Below are positions 8,262-14,811 of a stretch of 38,772 nucleotides of DNA, piece by piece (the stretch's first letter is position 1; every line of letters begins with the position of its first letter). This DNA is from JBEKCB01 sp052139675 (GTDB lineage: Bacteria; Planctomycetota; Brocadiia; CAIUPP01): contig JBKQWE010000021.1 of NCBI GenBank assembly GCA_052139675.1, positions 1-38,772 on the forward strand, in the 5' to 3' direction. Under the pieces are notes generated by a model, which was given only the letters and a program-made list of their open reading frames with translations, ran no database searches and was not told the origin of the DNA. The translations under genes were made by a program, and so were the position numbers.

Positions 8262-9020
8262 TCACGGCTGCGCCTTTTTCCCAATGCCGGCATCGTAAAG
8301 CAGGAACTGATCCCAGGCCTTTGCCATTCGTTCCACGAAAGTATCGCCGCTGTCCTTGTCCGCCGGCGCGAAGTCCATGGCCTTCTCCTGCACGGCCATC
8401 AAGCGTTCCTTGGCCTTCTCCGTGCGGGCTTCAAAGACGTCCAGCACCGCGCCTTCCAGGGCCTTGTTCACGTTGTCCATGACCGTGGCGAGCGTCTGTT
8501 TGTTGTTGAGTTCCTTGAACTCGACTTTCAGCCGCTGCTCCGCGCGTTTCGCGACCTTATCCAGCCTGGCCTTGAGTCTCTCCCGGCTCTGCGCGGCGAG
8601 GTCGGCGAGGAAAAGGTCGGCCTCGGAGTGGATCTGGGCCCGGATGCTGGGCCATTCCTGGCTGAATTGCTTCTTGGCCTCGTCCGCGTACACCGGCGCC
8701 ACTTCGCGGACCATATTGATGGCCTCATGGAGCGTGCCGCTCTCGGTGCTCAGCATTCGGGCCTGAAGCTGCCCCAGGAATTCCTCCCGCTCTTTCTTGG
8801 AATTCCAGAAGCTCCATGCCGTGCTGATGAGCACCGCCGCGAAGCCCAGTGCGATCAACACTATGACGATGGTGATGCCCGTGCGCGTCCGCCGCGCTGC
8901 GATTCGCGCCACCTCGTATTGCTGATTCAGCTTCGACAGCCCGTCAATCCTCGCTTGGATTTCCGATAGACGGTCCGGCCCGCCACTCCCTGCGCCTTGT
9001 TTCGGTTGCTCTCCCGGCAT
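8262..9020 (-). CDS. One-helix membrane protein with long helical domain (first of a paralogous pair)
   Basis: 252 residues, family not recognised. It has an N-terminal coiled coil (about 10-40), a membrane helix at about 47-67 (GITIVIVLIALGFAAVLIST), and then roughly 180 residues of charged amphipathic helix (for example RERLKARLDKVAKRAEQRL). Two ATGs are close together (9026 and 9020). The ATG at 9020 has the better spacing from GGGAG, and the one at 9026 is almost on top of it. A strong sigma-70 promoter sits about 110 bases upstream. It is co-transcribed with the downstream paralogue. The cytosolic or periplasmic side of the long domain cannot be told; the basic residues before the helix favour a cytosolic N-terminus and an external C-terminus. 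Confidence 0.8.
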   Translation of the reverse strand: MPGEQPKQGAGSGGPDRLSEIQARIDGLSKLNQQYEVARIAARRTRTGITIVIVLIALGFAAVLISTAWSFWNSKKEREEFLGQLQARMLSTESGTLHEAINMVREVAPVYADEAKKQFSQEWPSIRAQIHSEADLFLADLAAQSRERLKARLDKVAKRAEQRLKVEFKELNNKQTLATVMDNVNKALEGAVLDVFEARTEKAKERLMAVQEKAMDFAPADKDSGDTFVERMAKAWDQFLLYDAGIGKKAQP

Positions 9021-9130
9021 GGTCATAGCTCCCAAAGGCCGTACGCCCGGTTACCTGGAAACTCGCCTTCTCTGCGACGACCACGAGATCCAAATCCGCA
9101 TAAGTTACAGCAGAAACGTTTTGCATCGGC

Positions 9131-9159
9131 AGAATAGCGTCTCTTTTGACGGGTGTCAA
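9131..9159 (-). promoter_or_regulatory. Sigma-70 type promoter for the coiled-coil pair
   Basis: Minus strand: TTGACA (9159-9154), 17-base spacer, TATTCT (9136-9131). The predicted start near 9124 gives a leader of about 100 bases. Confidence 0.8.
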
Positions 9160-9410
9160 GAAAAAACTCCTGACGATCGTGGCTCGGCAACCGACTGACT
9201 GCTAGGCAGAATTCTACATTCGGACACTGCCTTGGTGTGACTGTCGCAAATCACGCCGCGGCAATGTGCTGCGGCAATGGCCTATTAAACGGCGGTCGTC
9301 GCCGTACTTGCGCAACAAAGGCACAAGATGCTTTATGCCAGCACGTTACGCCCAGCCGTGCGATGGAAAATCCGTCAGCTCGGCTCGCGGCTGCGCCTCG
9401 TTATCCGGAG
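9160..9410. other. Gene-free stretch
   Basis: Together with both flanks, about 490 bases (9021-9511) carry no credible gene. Short open frames here have no ribosome site or protein-like composition. The only signals seen are the sigma-70 promoter at 9131-9159 and the sigma-54 promoter at 9411-9426. Confidence 0.6.
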
Positions 9411-9426
9411 CGGCACGTGCTTTGCT
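9411..9426 (+). promoter_or_regulatory. Sigma-54 (RpoN) promoter for the Fis-like gene
   Basis: CGGCACGTGCTTTGCT matches TGGCACG-N4-TTGCW except for the first base. The invariant GG (9412-9413) and GC (9424-9425) are exactly ten bases apart. The predicted start near 9437 lies about 75 bases before the ATG of the Fis-like gene. Sigma-54 promoters need an activator of the kind encoded at 24415-25818. Confidence 0.72.
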
Positions 9427-9511
9427 TATTCTACGTTGCCGTCAAAAAACGAATGCGCTGAGAGCTTGAGTGAAGGCCGTGGCGCGGTTCGCCTGGCAGG
9501 CAGGAGACAAC

Positions 9512-9709
9512 ATGGAGCAGAATCTGGCAATGCCCGAGGAAATCGTACACATGGTCAACCAGCTCGCTGAGGGGCGCATTCAGCCGCTGAAAGTTGCCCG
9601 GCGCGCGGTGGTCAGGTGGGCGCTGGCAAAGGCCGATGGCAATGTCAGCCAGGCCGCCCAGATGTTGAAAATCAGCCGAGGCACCATCTACCGCTACGCG
9701 CGCCCCTGA
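9512..9709 (+). CDS. Small Fis-type helix-turn-helix DNA-binding protein
   Basis: 65 residues. The C-terminal half (VVRWALAKADGNVSQAAQML then KISRGTIYRYA) is a Fis/NtrC C-terminal helix-turn-helix, closely resembling the end of the sigma-54 activator in this window (GNITEAANRLGVSRSTVYRK). There is no ATPase or receiver domain, so it would bind DNA alone, as a dimer, acting as a nucleoid-type or local regulator. The start at 9512 is chosen for its AGGAGA ribosome site; the frame extends 14 codons upstream. It lies behind a sigma-54 promoter and converges on the comF-like gene. It could instead be the remnant of a larger activator, but the ribosome site and promoter argue for a real small gene. 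Confidence 0.8.
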   Translation: MEQNLAMPEEIVHMVNQLAEGRIQPLKVARRAVVRWALAKADGNVSQAAQMLKISRGTIYRYARP

Positions 9710-9735
9710 GCGCCGGCCGGTGCCCGTATCGGCGC
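9710..9735 (+). terminator. Hairpin between convergent genes, possible terminator
   Basis: GCGCCG (9710-9715) pairs with CGGCGC (9730-9735) directly after the stop of the Fis-like gene, facing the comF-like stop. There is no T-tract, so it is at best a weak or factor-assisted terminator. Confidence 0.3.
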
Positions 9736-9742
9736 CTGTCGC

Positions 9743-10495
9743 TCAACGCGCGTAGACGGCCACGTAAACGGTCTTCGCTCCGCCATCCAGGAGAGCGCGA
9801 GAGCACACCTCAGCAGTCGCGCACGTCGTCATCACGTCATCCACCAGCAGGACAACTCTGCCCTTGATGCGCTTCGCCTGCCGGATCCGGAACGCGCCCT
9901 GGACGTTCTCGGTCCGGCGCGGACGGTCCAGCGCGACCTGCGGCGTCGTATATTTCCTGCGCTGCAGGGCCCACGGAAGGACCTCCTTGCCGGCGACGCG
10001 GGAAATCGCACGCGCCAGCAACTCCGACTGGTTGAACCGCCGCTGCACGCGCCGCCGCCAGTGCAGCGGCACCGGGACCAGCGCCTCCACTTGCGCGAAC
10101 CACTCTTTCTCTGCAAGCTTCCCGTGGAGTTCGCCTCCCATCCACCGCACCGCGCGAAGATCTCCCCTGTATTTCAGCTCCCAGACCATCTGGCGGGCGA
10201 CGTCTTCATATCGGCACACGGCGGCGGCGCCGCGGAAATAGCGCCCCTTGGATCGAGCGCAACTGCGGCACGCGCCCGCGCCGCCGGCATACGGTCCAAG
10301 TTCATCGCCGCAGTGCGGGCACTGCCACGGGCCGATTCGCGGCAGCGCGGTCCGGCAGGCTTCGCAAAGACAGGAGCCGTCGGAGAGGATCGGGCCCGCT
10401 CCGCAGCCGATGCAGTCCTGTGGATAGACCAGGTCGAGCAGCCCCGTGCCAAGATGACGCGCGCCGGCGGCCACTCGCCCGAGGATTTCAGCCAA
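9743..10495 (-). CDS. comF: ComF-family amidophosphoribosyltransferase-like protein
   Basis: 250 residues. The N-terminus carries zinc-finger-like cysteine pairs (CIGCGAG, CEAC, CPHCGDE, CRSC). The C-terminal half is a phosphoribosyltransferase fold with ALVPVPLHWRR, RRFNQSELLA and the PRPP loop VVLLVDDVMTTCAT. ComFC/GntX-type proteins are linked to DNA uptake during natural transformation, and the twitching motor PilT is encoded nearby. The best start is a TTG at 10495 overlapping the stop of the aminotransferase gene by eight bases, with AGGAAAG upstream; no early in-frame ATG exists. Translation is probably coupled to that gene. The biochemical substrate of this family is not firmly known. 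Confidence 0.88.
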   Translation of the reverse strand: MAEILGRVAAGARHLGTGLLDLVYPQDCIGCGAGPILSDGSCLCEACRTALPRIGPWQCPHCGDELGPYAGGAGACRSCARSKGRYFRGAAAVCRYEDVARQMVWELKYRGDLRAVRWMGGELHGKLAEKEWFAQVEALVPVPLHWRRRVQRRFNQSELLARAISRVAGKEVLPWALQRRKYTTPQVALDRPRRTENVQGAFRIRQAKRIKGRVVLLVDDVMTTCATAEVCSRALLDGGAKTVYVAVYAR

Positions 10496-11657
10496 ATGCT
10501 TTCCTGAGACGATCCATCGCCTGTTCCAGGCGGTCGTCGGTGATCGTTAGCGAAAGCCGGATGTACCCTTCGCCGAACTTCCCGTATGCGCTGCCCGGCG
10601 CGACGACGATGTGGGCCTTTTCGAAAAGCTCCGCCGCAAAATCCGCCGATTTCCCGCCGCCCGGTGTCGGCAGCCAGACATAGAAAGTCCCGCTCGGCAG
10701 CGCGCATTTCCAGCCGATGGAATTGAGCGTGTCCGCGACCAGCTTGCGCCGGCGACCGTAGACGCGGAGCATCTTCTCCACCTCCGGCGCGCAGAATTTG
10801 AGCGCGGCGATGCCGGCGTATTGCACCGCGTTGAACACGCCGCTGTCGGTGTTCGACTTGACCTGCGCCATGGCCGCGATGGCGGCCGGATTCCCCAGCG
10901 CCATCCCGAGCCGCCAGCCGCACATGTTGAACGGCTTCGAGAAACTGTTCAGCTCGACGGCCACCTCTTTGGCGCCCTCGATGCTGAGGATGCTCAGCGG
11001 CCTGGCGCCGTCGAAAACAATGTCAATGTACGGGTTATCGTAGCAGATGGCGATGGAGTGCTCGCGAGCGAACGCCACAAGCTGCGTCAGGAACTCCGGC
11101 GTCGCCACCGCGCCGGTCGGGTTGTTCGGGTAATTCAGGTAGAACGCCTTCGCCTTGCGGACCACGTCCGAGGGGATTTTGCGGAGGTCAGGAAGAAACG
11201 CGTTCTCGGCGGTCATCGGCACCGCGTAAGGCTCCGCGCCGGCGAGCCAGATGCTCGGCTTATAGCCCGGATAGCCCGGATCGGTTACCAGCACGGTATC
11301 GCCCGGGTTCACCATCGCGAGCGCGAAGTGATGGCCGCCCTCCTTGGAGCCGATCAGGATCAGGCACTCCGTTTCAGGGTCCACCGGCGCGTTGTAACGC
11401 TCCGCATACCAGCGGCAGACTTCGCGCCGGAGCGCGGCCATGCCTTTTTCCTCGTCCGTCGGGTAGCGATGGTTCGCGGGGTCGCGCGCGGCGCGGCAGA
11501 GTTCCTCGACAATCGGTCCAGGCGTGGCTTCGGTCGGATCGCCGATCGCCAGGCTGATCACGTCCACGCCGGCCGCTTTGGCCTTGTTGATCTTGTTTCG
11601 CAGTTCCATGAAAAGATACGGCGGGATTTTTTCGAGCCGCGTCGCCTTGCGCAACAT
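10488..11657 (-). CDS. dapL: LL-diaminopimelate aminotransferase-like class I PLP enzyme
   Basis: 389 residues, a fold-type I aminotransferase. DapL converts tetrahydrodipicolinate directly to LL-diaminopimelate, bypassing the succinyl or acetyl branch. The N-terminus (RLEKIPPYLFMEL then VDVISLAIGDPTEATP), HRYPTDEEKGMAALR, IGSKEGGHHFALAMVNPGD, YLNYPNNPTGAVA and the PLP lysine K241 in NSFSKPFNMCGWRLG fit the DapL-related group. With lysA in the same window, the lysine/peptidoglycan role is reasonable. A related alanine- or aspartate-type aminotransferase cannot be excluded. The ATG at 11657 has an AGGAGG site with ideal spacing; a longer open frame upstream crosses the promoter and is rejected. 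It is first of two genes, overlapping comF. Confidence 0.8.
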   Translation of the reverse strand: MLRKATRLEKIPPYLFMELRNKINKAKAAGVDVISLAIGDPTEATPGPIVEELCRAARDPANHRYPTDEEKGMAALRREVCRWYAERYNAPVDPETECLILIGSKEGGHHFALAMVNPGDTVLVTDPGYPGYKPSIWLAGAEPYAVPMTAENAFLPDLRKIPSDVVRKAKAFYLNYPNNPTGAVATPEFLTQLVAFAREHSIAICYDNPYIDIVFDGARPLSILSIEGAKEVAVELNSFSKPFNMCGWRLGMALGNPAAIAAMAQVKSNTDSGVFNAVQYAGIAALKFCAPEVEKMLRVYGRRRKLVADTLNSIGWKCALPSGTFYVWLPTPGGGKSADFAAELFEKAHIVVAPGSAYGKFGEGYIRLSLTITDDRLEQAMDRLRKAFG

Positions 11658-11709
11658 GACGCCTCCTGAAGCATAATGAAATGGTCTCCGGCTGAGAGAG
11701 CAGTTTGTG

Positions 11710-11738
11710 GATATAACGTCTCCCTCGGCTTGAGTCAA
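11710..11738 (-). promoter_or_regulatory. Sigma-70 type promoter for the dapL-comF unit
   Basis: Minus strand: TTGACT (11738-11733), 17-base spacer, TATATC (11715-11710). The predicted start near 11703 gives a leader of about 46 bases. Confidence 0.75.
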
Positions 11739-11984
11739 GGGAGAACATTACGCTGGAAGGTTGAAGCGACTCTGCCTTCAAGCTGACGGGCGCTCTTGCG
11801 CCCCACGTCAGCGGGCGAGAGCGAAGCGTCTTATGCGGAACAACCGCATCGCGATCACGATGCCGTAGTGCTTCGCACTTGCCCGTTCCTAATAGAAGCA
11901 TGGCGCATGCAGGGCGGATTGTCAACAGAAATGCGCATTATTCGACAGACGCAAGTTCTGATACACGCGATACTTGCAGGAACG
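11739..11984. other. Intergenic region with a strong hairpin
   Basis: No gene is seen between the dapL promoter and the stop of the sugar-kinase gene. A strong hairpin lies at 11783-11811: outer stem CTGACG/CGTCAG, inner stem GGCGC/GCGCC, a TCTT loop and a three-base bulge. A smaller one is AGTGC-TTC-GCACT (11867-11879). Neither is followed by a T-tract. They could slow or end transcription of the kinase operon. Confidence 0.5.
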
Positions 11985-12929
11985 TCAGAGTTTAATAACG
12001 CAGACACCTGGAAGGAACCGCTGCGCTTCTTTTTCGGAGAGCAGGCAGGCACGATAGCTGCTCGCGCACGCGGAACCGCACGCCACTGCGAACCGGGTTG
12101 CCTCCGGGAGCGACCTGCCGCGCGCGCAAGCGGAGAGGAATCCGGCCAGCAGCGCGTCGCCGCAGCCGACGGTATGCACCGCCGAAACGCGGCGGCCGTC
12201 GCGGGCGCGCCAGGCACCCTCCCGCGAGACCAGCAGCGCCCCGTTCCGCCCGAGACTCACGAGTACGTGCTCGCACCGTTTCGTCAGCGCCCTGGCGGCC
12301 TCAAGGATTTCGCCGGCGCGAGAAAGCCTGCGCCCGGCCAATTCGCTCAACTCGTCAAGGTTCGGTTTGACGATCCACGGCCTGGCCTTCAAAGCCGCGC
12401 GAAGCATCGGCCCGCTGGCGTCCACGCAAAGCCTCGCGCCGCGCTCGCGGCACAGGGCGAGCAGGCGCGCGTAGCCGGCGAGGCGCAAGCCCTCGGGACG
12501 GCTGCCGCTGAACACCGCCCATTGGCCCTCGGCGGCCTCGTCCGCGATGATTTTCCGCAGCCGGCCCACGTCCGCCCGGCCGACACGGAGCTTTCCGGCG
12601 ACCAGGTGCGTGTCCCTGCGGAAATCCCGTTCGATGATCGTGACGTTCTCGCGCGTGGTACTTTCGACCGAAACGAATTCGGCTCTGACGCGGTCCTGTC
12701 GAAAGGAGGAGAGGAAGAACGCCTCATCCTGTCGCCCCAGGAAGCCGGTGGCGGCGACCCCGTGCCCGAAATTGGAAAGGGAATGGACAAGGTTGGCGCC
12801 CTTTCCGGCCGCCTCGACCATGAGAACCCGGCCGCGAATCATGCCGCCGGGCGTGAAGCGGCCGATCTCCAGCGTGCGGTCTATCGCCGGATGCAGTCCG
12901 ACTACCAGGAAGCGATCTCTGTGGTTCAC
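11985..12929 (-). CDS. PfkB-family sugar kinase (1-phosphofructokinase/tagatose-6-phosphate kinase type)
   Basis: 314 residues. It phosphorylates a sugar or sugar phosphate with ATP in the cytosol. The family blocks are all visible: LHPAIDRTLEI, the GKGANLVHSLSNFGH glycine pair near the N-terminus, IVKPNLDELSELAGR, VSLGRNGALLV, and the catalytic HTVGCGDALLAGFL, where GAGD has become GCGD with the base Asp kept. The N-terminal LHPAIDRT start resembles FruK/LacC rather than ribokinases. The start is GTG at 12929, overlapping the upstream stop in GTGA, so translation is coupled. It is last of a five-gene run. No fructose PTS genes are nearby, so the real substrate is uncertain. Confidence 0.88.
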   Translation of the reverse strand: MNHRDRFLVVGLHPAIDRTLEIGRFTPGGMIRGRVLMVEAAGKGANLVHSLSNFGHGVAATGFLGRQDEAFFLSSFRQDRVRAEFVSVESTTRENVTIIERDFRRDTHLVAGKLRVGRADVGRLRKIIADEAAEGQWAVFSGSRPEGLRLAGYARLLALCRERGARLCVDASGPMLRAALKARPWIVKPNLDELSELAGRRLSRAGEILEAARALTKRCEHVLVSLGRNGALLVSREGAWRARDGRRVSAVHTVGCGDALLAGFLSACARGRSLPEATRFAVACGSACASSYRACLLSEKEAQRFLPGVCVIKL

Positions 12930-13618
12930 GGTGTGATCGAGGGTTTCCGCACGCGGTCGTCCGCCAGGAGCGCGCGCATCCTCTGAAGCCGTCTTTCGGC
13001 GAAATGCCGGCCCGCCACATTAGGATATTTCGTCAGAAAATCCTTCAGGACCTGGATTGCCGCCGGCACGTCCTTCTTGTCCTCCGCGAGCGCCTCGGCG
13101 ATTGCAAAGGCCAGCAGCAACTGGTCGTCCGGATCCCTCACCAGTTTCTGCGCATCGAGGAACGAGACGATCGCGTCGTCCGGCAGGCCGGCCTCCAGGA
13201 ACAGTTCAGCCATGCAGCGGGGCGGATCCGGGTCTTGCGGATACTCCGCCGCAGCCTGGTGATAGAGGAGAAGCGCCTCATGGTAGTCCTTTCGCTTCGC
13301 GGCCGCAACGGCCCCTCGGAAGCTCGACGAAACCTTGGCGCGGTCCACGAGCCTCGGAGTGAGCCTGCGGCCGGAACCCTGAAAGGCGAGCCAGACCGCG
13401 AACGGCAGCCACCAGATGCACGCCGCGATGATGGGAAGCAGGTTTTCCCGAGCGAGCGCTTCCGTTTGGTATCCCAGCGCGAGCAGCAGCCCGGCGAGCA
13501 GCGCGCATCCGCCCCAGCGGAACGCGCGGCTGCGGCCGATCGCCTCAACGCGCCACGCGCAACAGGAGGCGACGGCGCCGGTGATGCCGATGATCCAGAG
13601 CACGATGCGCAGCGTCAT
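12926..13618 (-). CDS. Membrane protein with C-terminal TPR repeats
   Basis: 230 residues. Three hydrophobic helices fill the N-terminal third (about 3-20, 35-52, 60-80), followed by a soluble part with about three TPR-like helix pairs: SSFRGAVAAAKRKDYHEALLLYHQA, CMAELFLEAGLPDDAIVSFLDA, AIQVLKDFLTKYPN. TPRs usually bind other proteins, so it may scaffold the neighbouring PilT motor or the AsmA-like protein; that is inference from context. It lies 58 bases after the PilT stop and overlaps the sugar kinase start by four bases. No named family is recognised. Confidence 0.8.
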   Translation of the reverse strand: MTLRIVLWIIGITGAVASCCAWRVEAIGRSRAFRWGGCALLAGLLLALGYQTEALARENLLPIIAACIWWLPFAVWLAFQGSGRRLTPRLVDRAKVSSSFRGAVAAAKRKDYHEALLLYHQAAAEYPQDPDPPRCMAELFLEAGLPDDAIVSFLDAQKLVRDPDDQLLLAFAIAEALAEDKKDVPAAIQVLKDFLTKYPNVAGRHFAERRLQRMRALLADDRVRKPSITP

Positions 13619-13676
13619 TCCATGCCTTTCGCGGTCCGCCCACAGTCCGGCGACGCGCGGTTCTGCGTCGTCCCGA

Positions 13677-14792
13677 TTACTCGTGATAGTCGGACACGTC
13701 CGTCACGGGCTTCGGGGCATCCGGACCGCTCGCGGCGGGAACGACGCCGCTCATGGTGAGCTGGTCCGGGCTCTTCATGCGCCGGCGCGCTTCCTCGCGC
13801 GTGATGATTCCCTGCAGGTAGAGCTGTTTGAGGCTCGCGTCCATGGTGCACATTCCCTCGCGGGCGTGCGTCTCCAGGACCGTGTAGATGTTGTGGGTTT
13901 TCCCCTCGCGGATCAGGTGCGAGGAGGCGGCGTTGTTGCGCAGCAGCTCGACAGCCAGGACGCGGCCGTGCCCGTCCGCCCGCGGCACCAGCCGCTGGGC
14001 GATCACCGCCAGCAGGGACAGCGCCAGTTGCGACCGCACCTGGGCCTGCTGGTGCGGCGGGAAAACGTCCACGAGCCGGTCAATGGACTGCATCGCGTCA
14101 TTCGTGTGAAGCGTGGTGATGACCAGGTGGCCGGTCTCCGCGGCCGTCAGCGCGGTGGAGATGGTCTCCAGGTCGCGGATCTCGCCGATCAGGATCACGT
14201 CGGGCGCCTGGCGCAGCACGTGGCGCAGCGCCGACGCGAAGCTCTTCGTATCGAGGCCGACCTCGCGCTGCTCGATGACGGAGGTCTTGCTCTTGTGGAT
14301 GAACTCCAGCGGGTCCTCCACCGTCACGATATGCGCGCGGCGCCGCTCGTTGATGATGTCAATCATCGCCGCCTGGGTGGTGGACTTGCCGTGGCCGGTC
14401 GGCCCGGTGACGAGGATGAGCCCCTGCTGCGCCATGCAGAGCTGCTCGATGACCGGCGGCAGACCCAGCTCGGACAGCTTGGGCAGATGCTCCGGGATGA
14501 GGCGGAACGCGGCCCCGACGAACCCGCGCTGGAGAAAGATGTTCCCGCGAAAATGCTGCGTGCCCTTGACGAAGAGCGAGAAATCCAGCTCGTGCTCCGC
14601 CTCGAACCGCGCGATCTGGCTGTCGTCAAGAATCCCGTAGATGAGCTGCTTGGTCTGCTCCGCCGTCAGCGGGTCCCCCGCCACGAGCCGCATCTCGCCG
14701 TCAATGCGCAGGATCGGCGGCGAGTCCGCCGTCAGGATCAGGTCCGACGCACTCCGCGCTTGCGCGAATCCGAACAATTCCGCAATGTCCAT
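13677..14792 (-). CDS. pilT: PilT-type retraction ATPase for type IV pili
   Basis: 371 residues, a secretion ATPase family hexameric motor that depolymerises type IV pili at the inner-membrane base. The N-terminal PAS-like region (DIAELFGFAQARSASDLILT) is followed by Walker A GPTGHGKSTT (about 130-139; His replaces the usual Ser), the Asp box VTVEDPLEF, Walker B DVILIGEIRD, the His box GHLVITTLHTN, and SHLIREGKTHNIY, equivalent to the AIRNLIRE element of PilT. The LIRE-type element and normal length favour PilT or PilU over PilB or GspE. The ATG at 14792 is chosen because GGAG lies ten bases upstream; a TTG three codons earlier sits too close to it. The rest of the pilus machinery is not in the window. 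Confidence 0.93.
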   Translation of the reverse strand: MDIAELFGFAQARSASDLILTADSPPILRIDGEMRLVAGDPLTAEQTKQLIYGILDDSQIARFEAEHELDFSLFVKGTQHFRGNIFLQRGFVGAAFRLIPEHLPKLSELGLPPVIEQLCMAQQGLILVTGPTGHGKSTTQAAMIDIINERRRAHIVTVEDPLEFIHKSKTSVIEQREVGLDTKSFASALRHVLRQAPDVILIGEIRDLETISTALTAAETGHLVITTLHTNDAMQSIDRLVDVFPPHQQAQVRSQLALSLLAVIAQRLVPRADGHGRVLAVELLRNNAASSHLIREGKTHNIYTVLETHAREGMCTMDASLKQLYLQGIITREEARRRMKSPDQLTMSGVVPAASGPDAPKPVTDVSDYHE

Positions 14793-14811
14793 CGGTGGCA
14801 ACTCTCCTTTT

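Noticed and set aside
9237..9570. Overlapping small plus-strand frames before the Fis-like gene
   Set aside because: They cross the sigma-54 promoter, lack ribosome sites and have no protein-like pattern.
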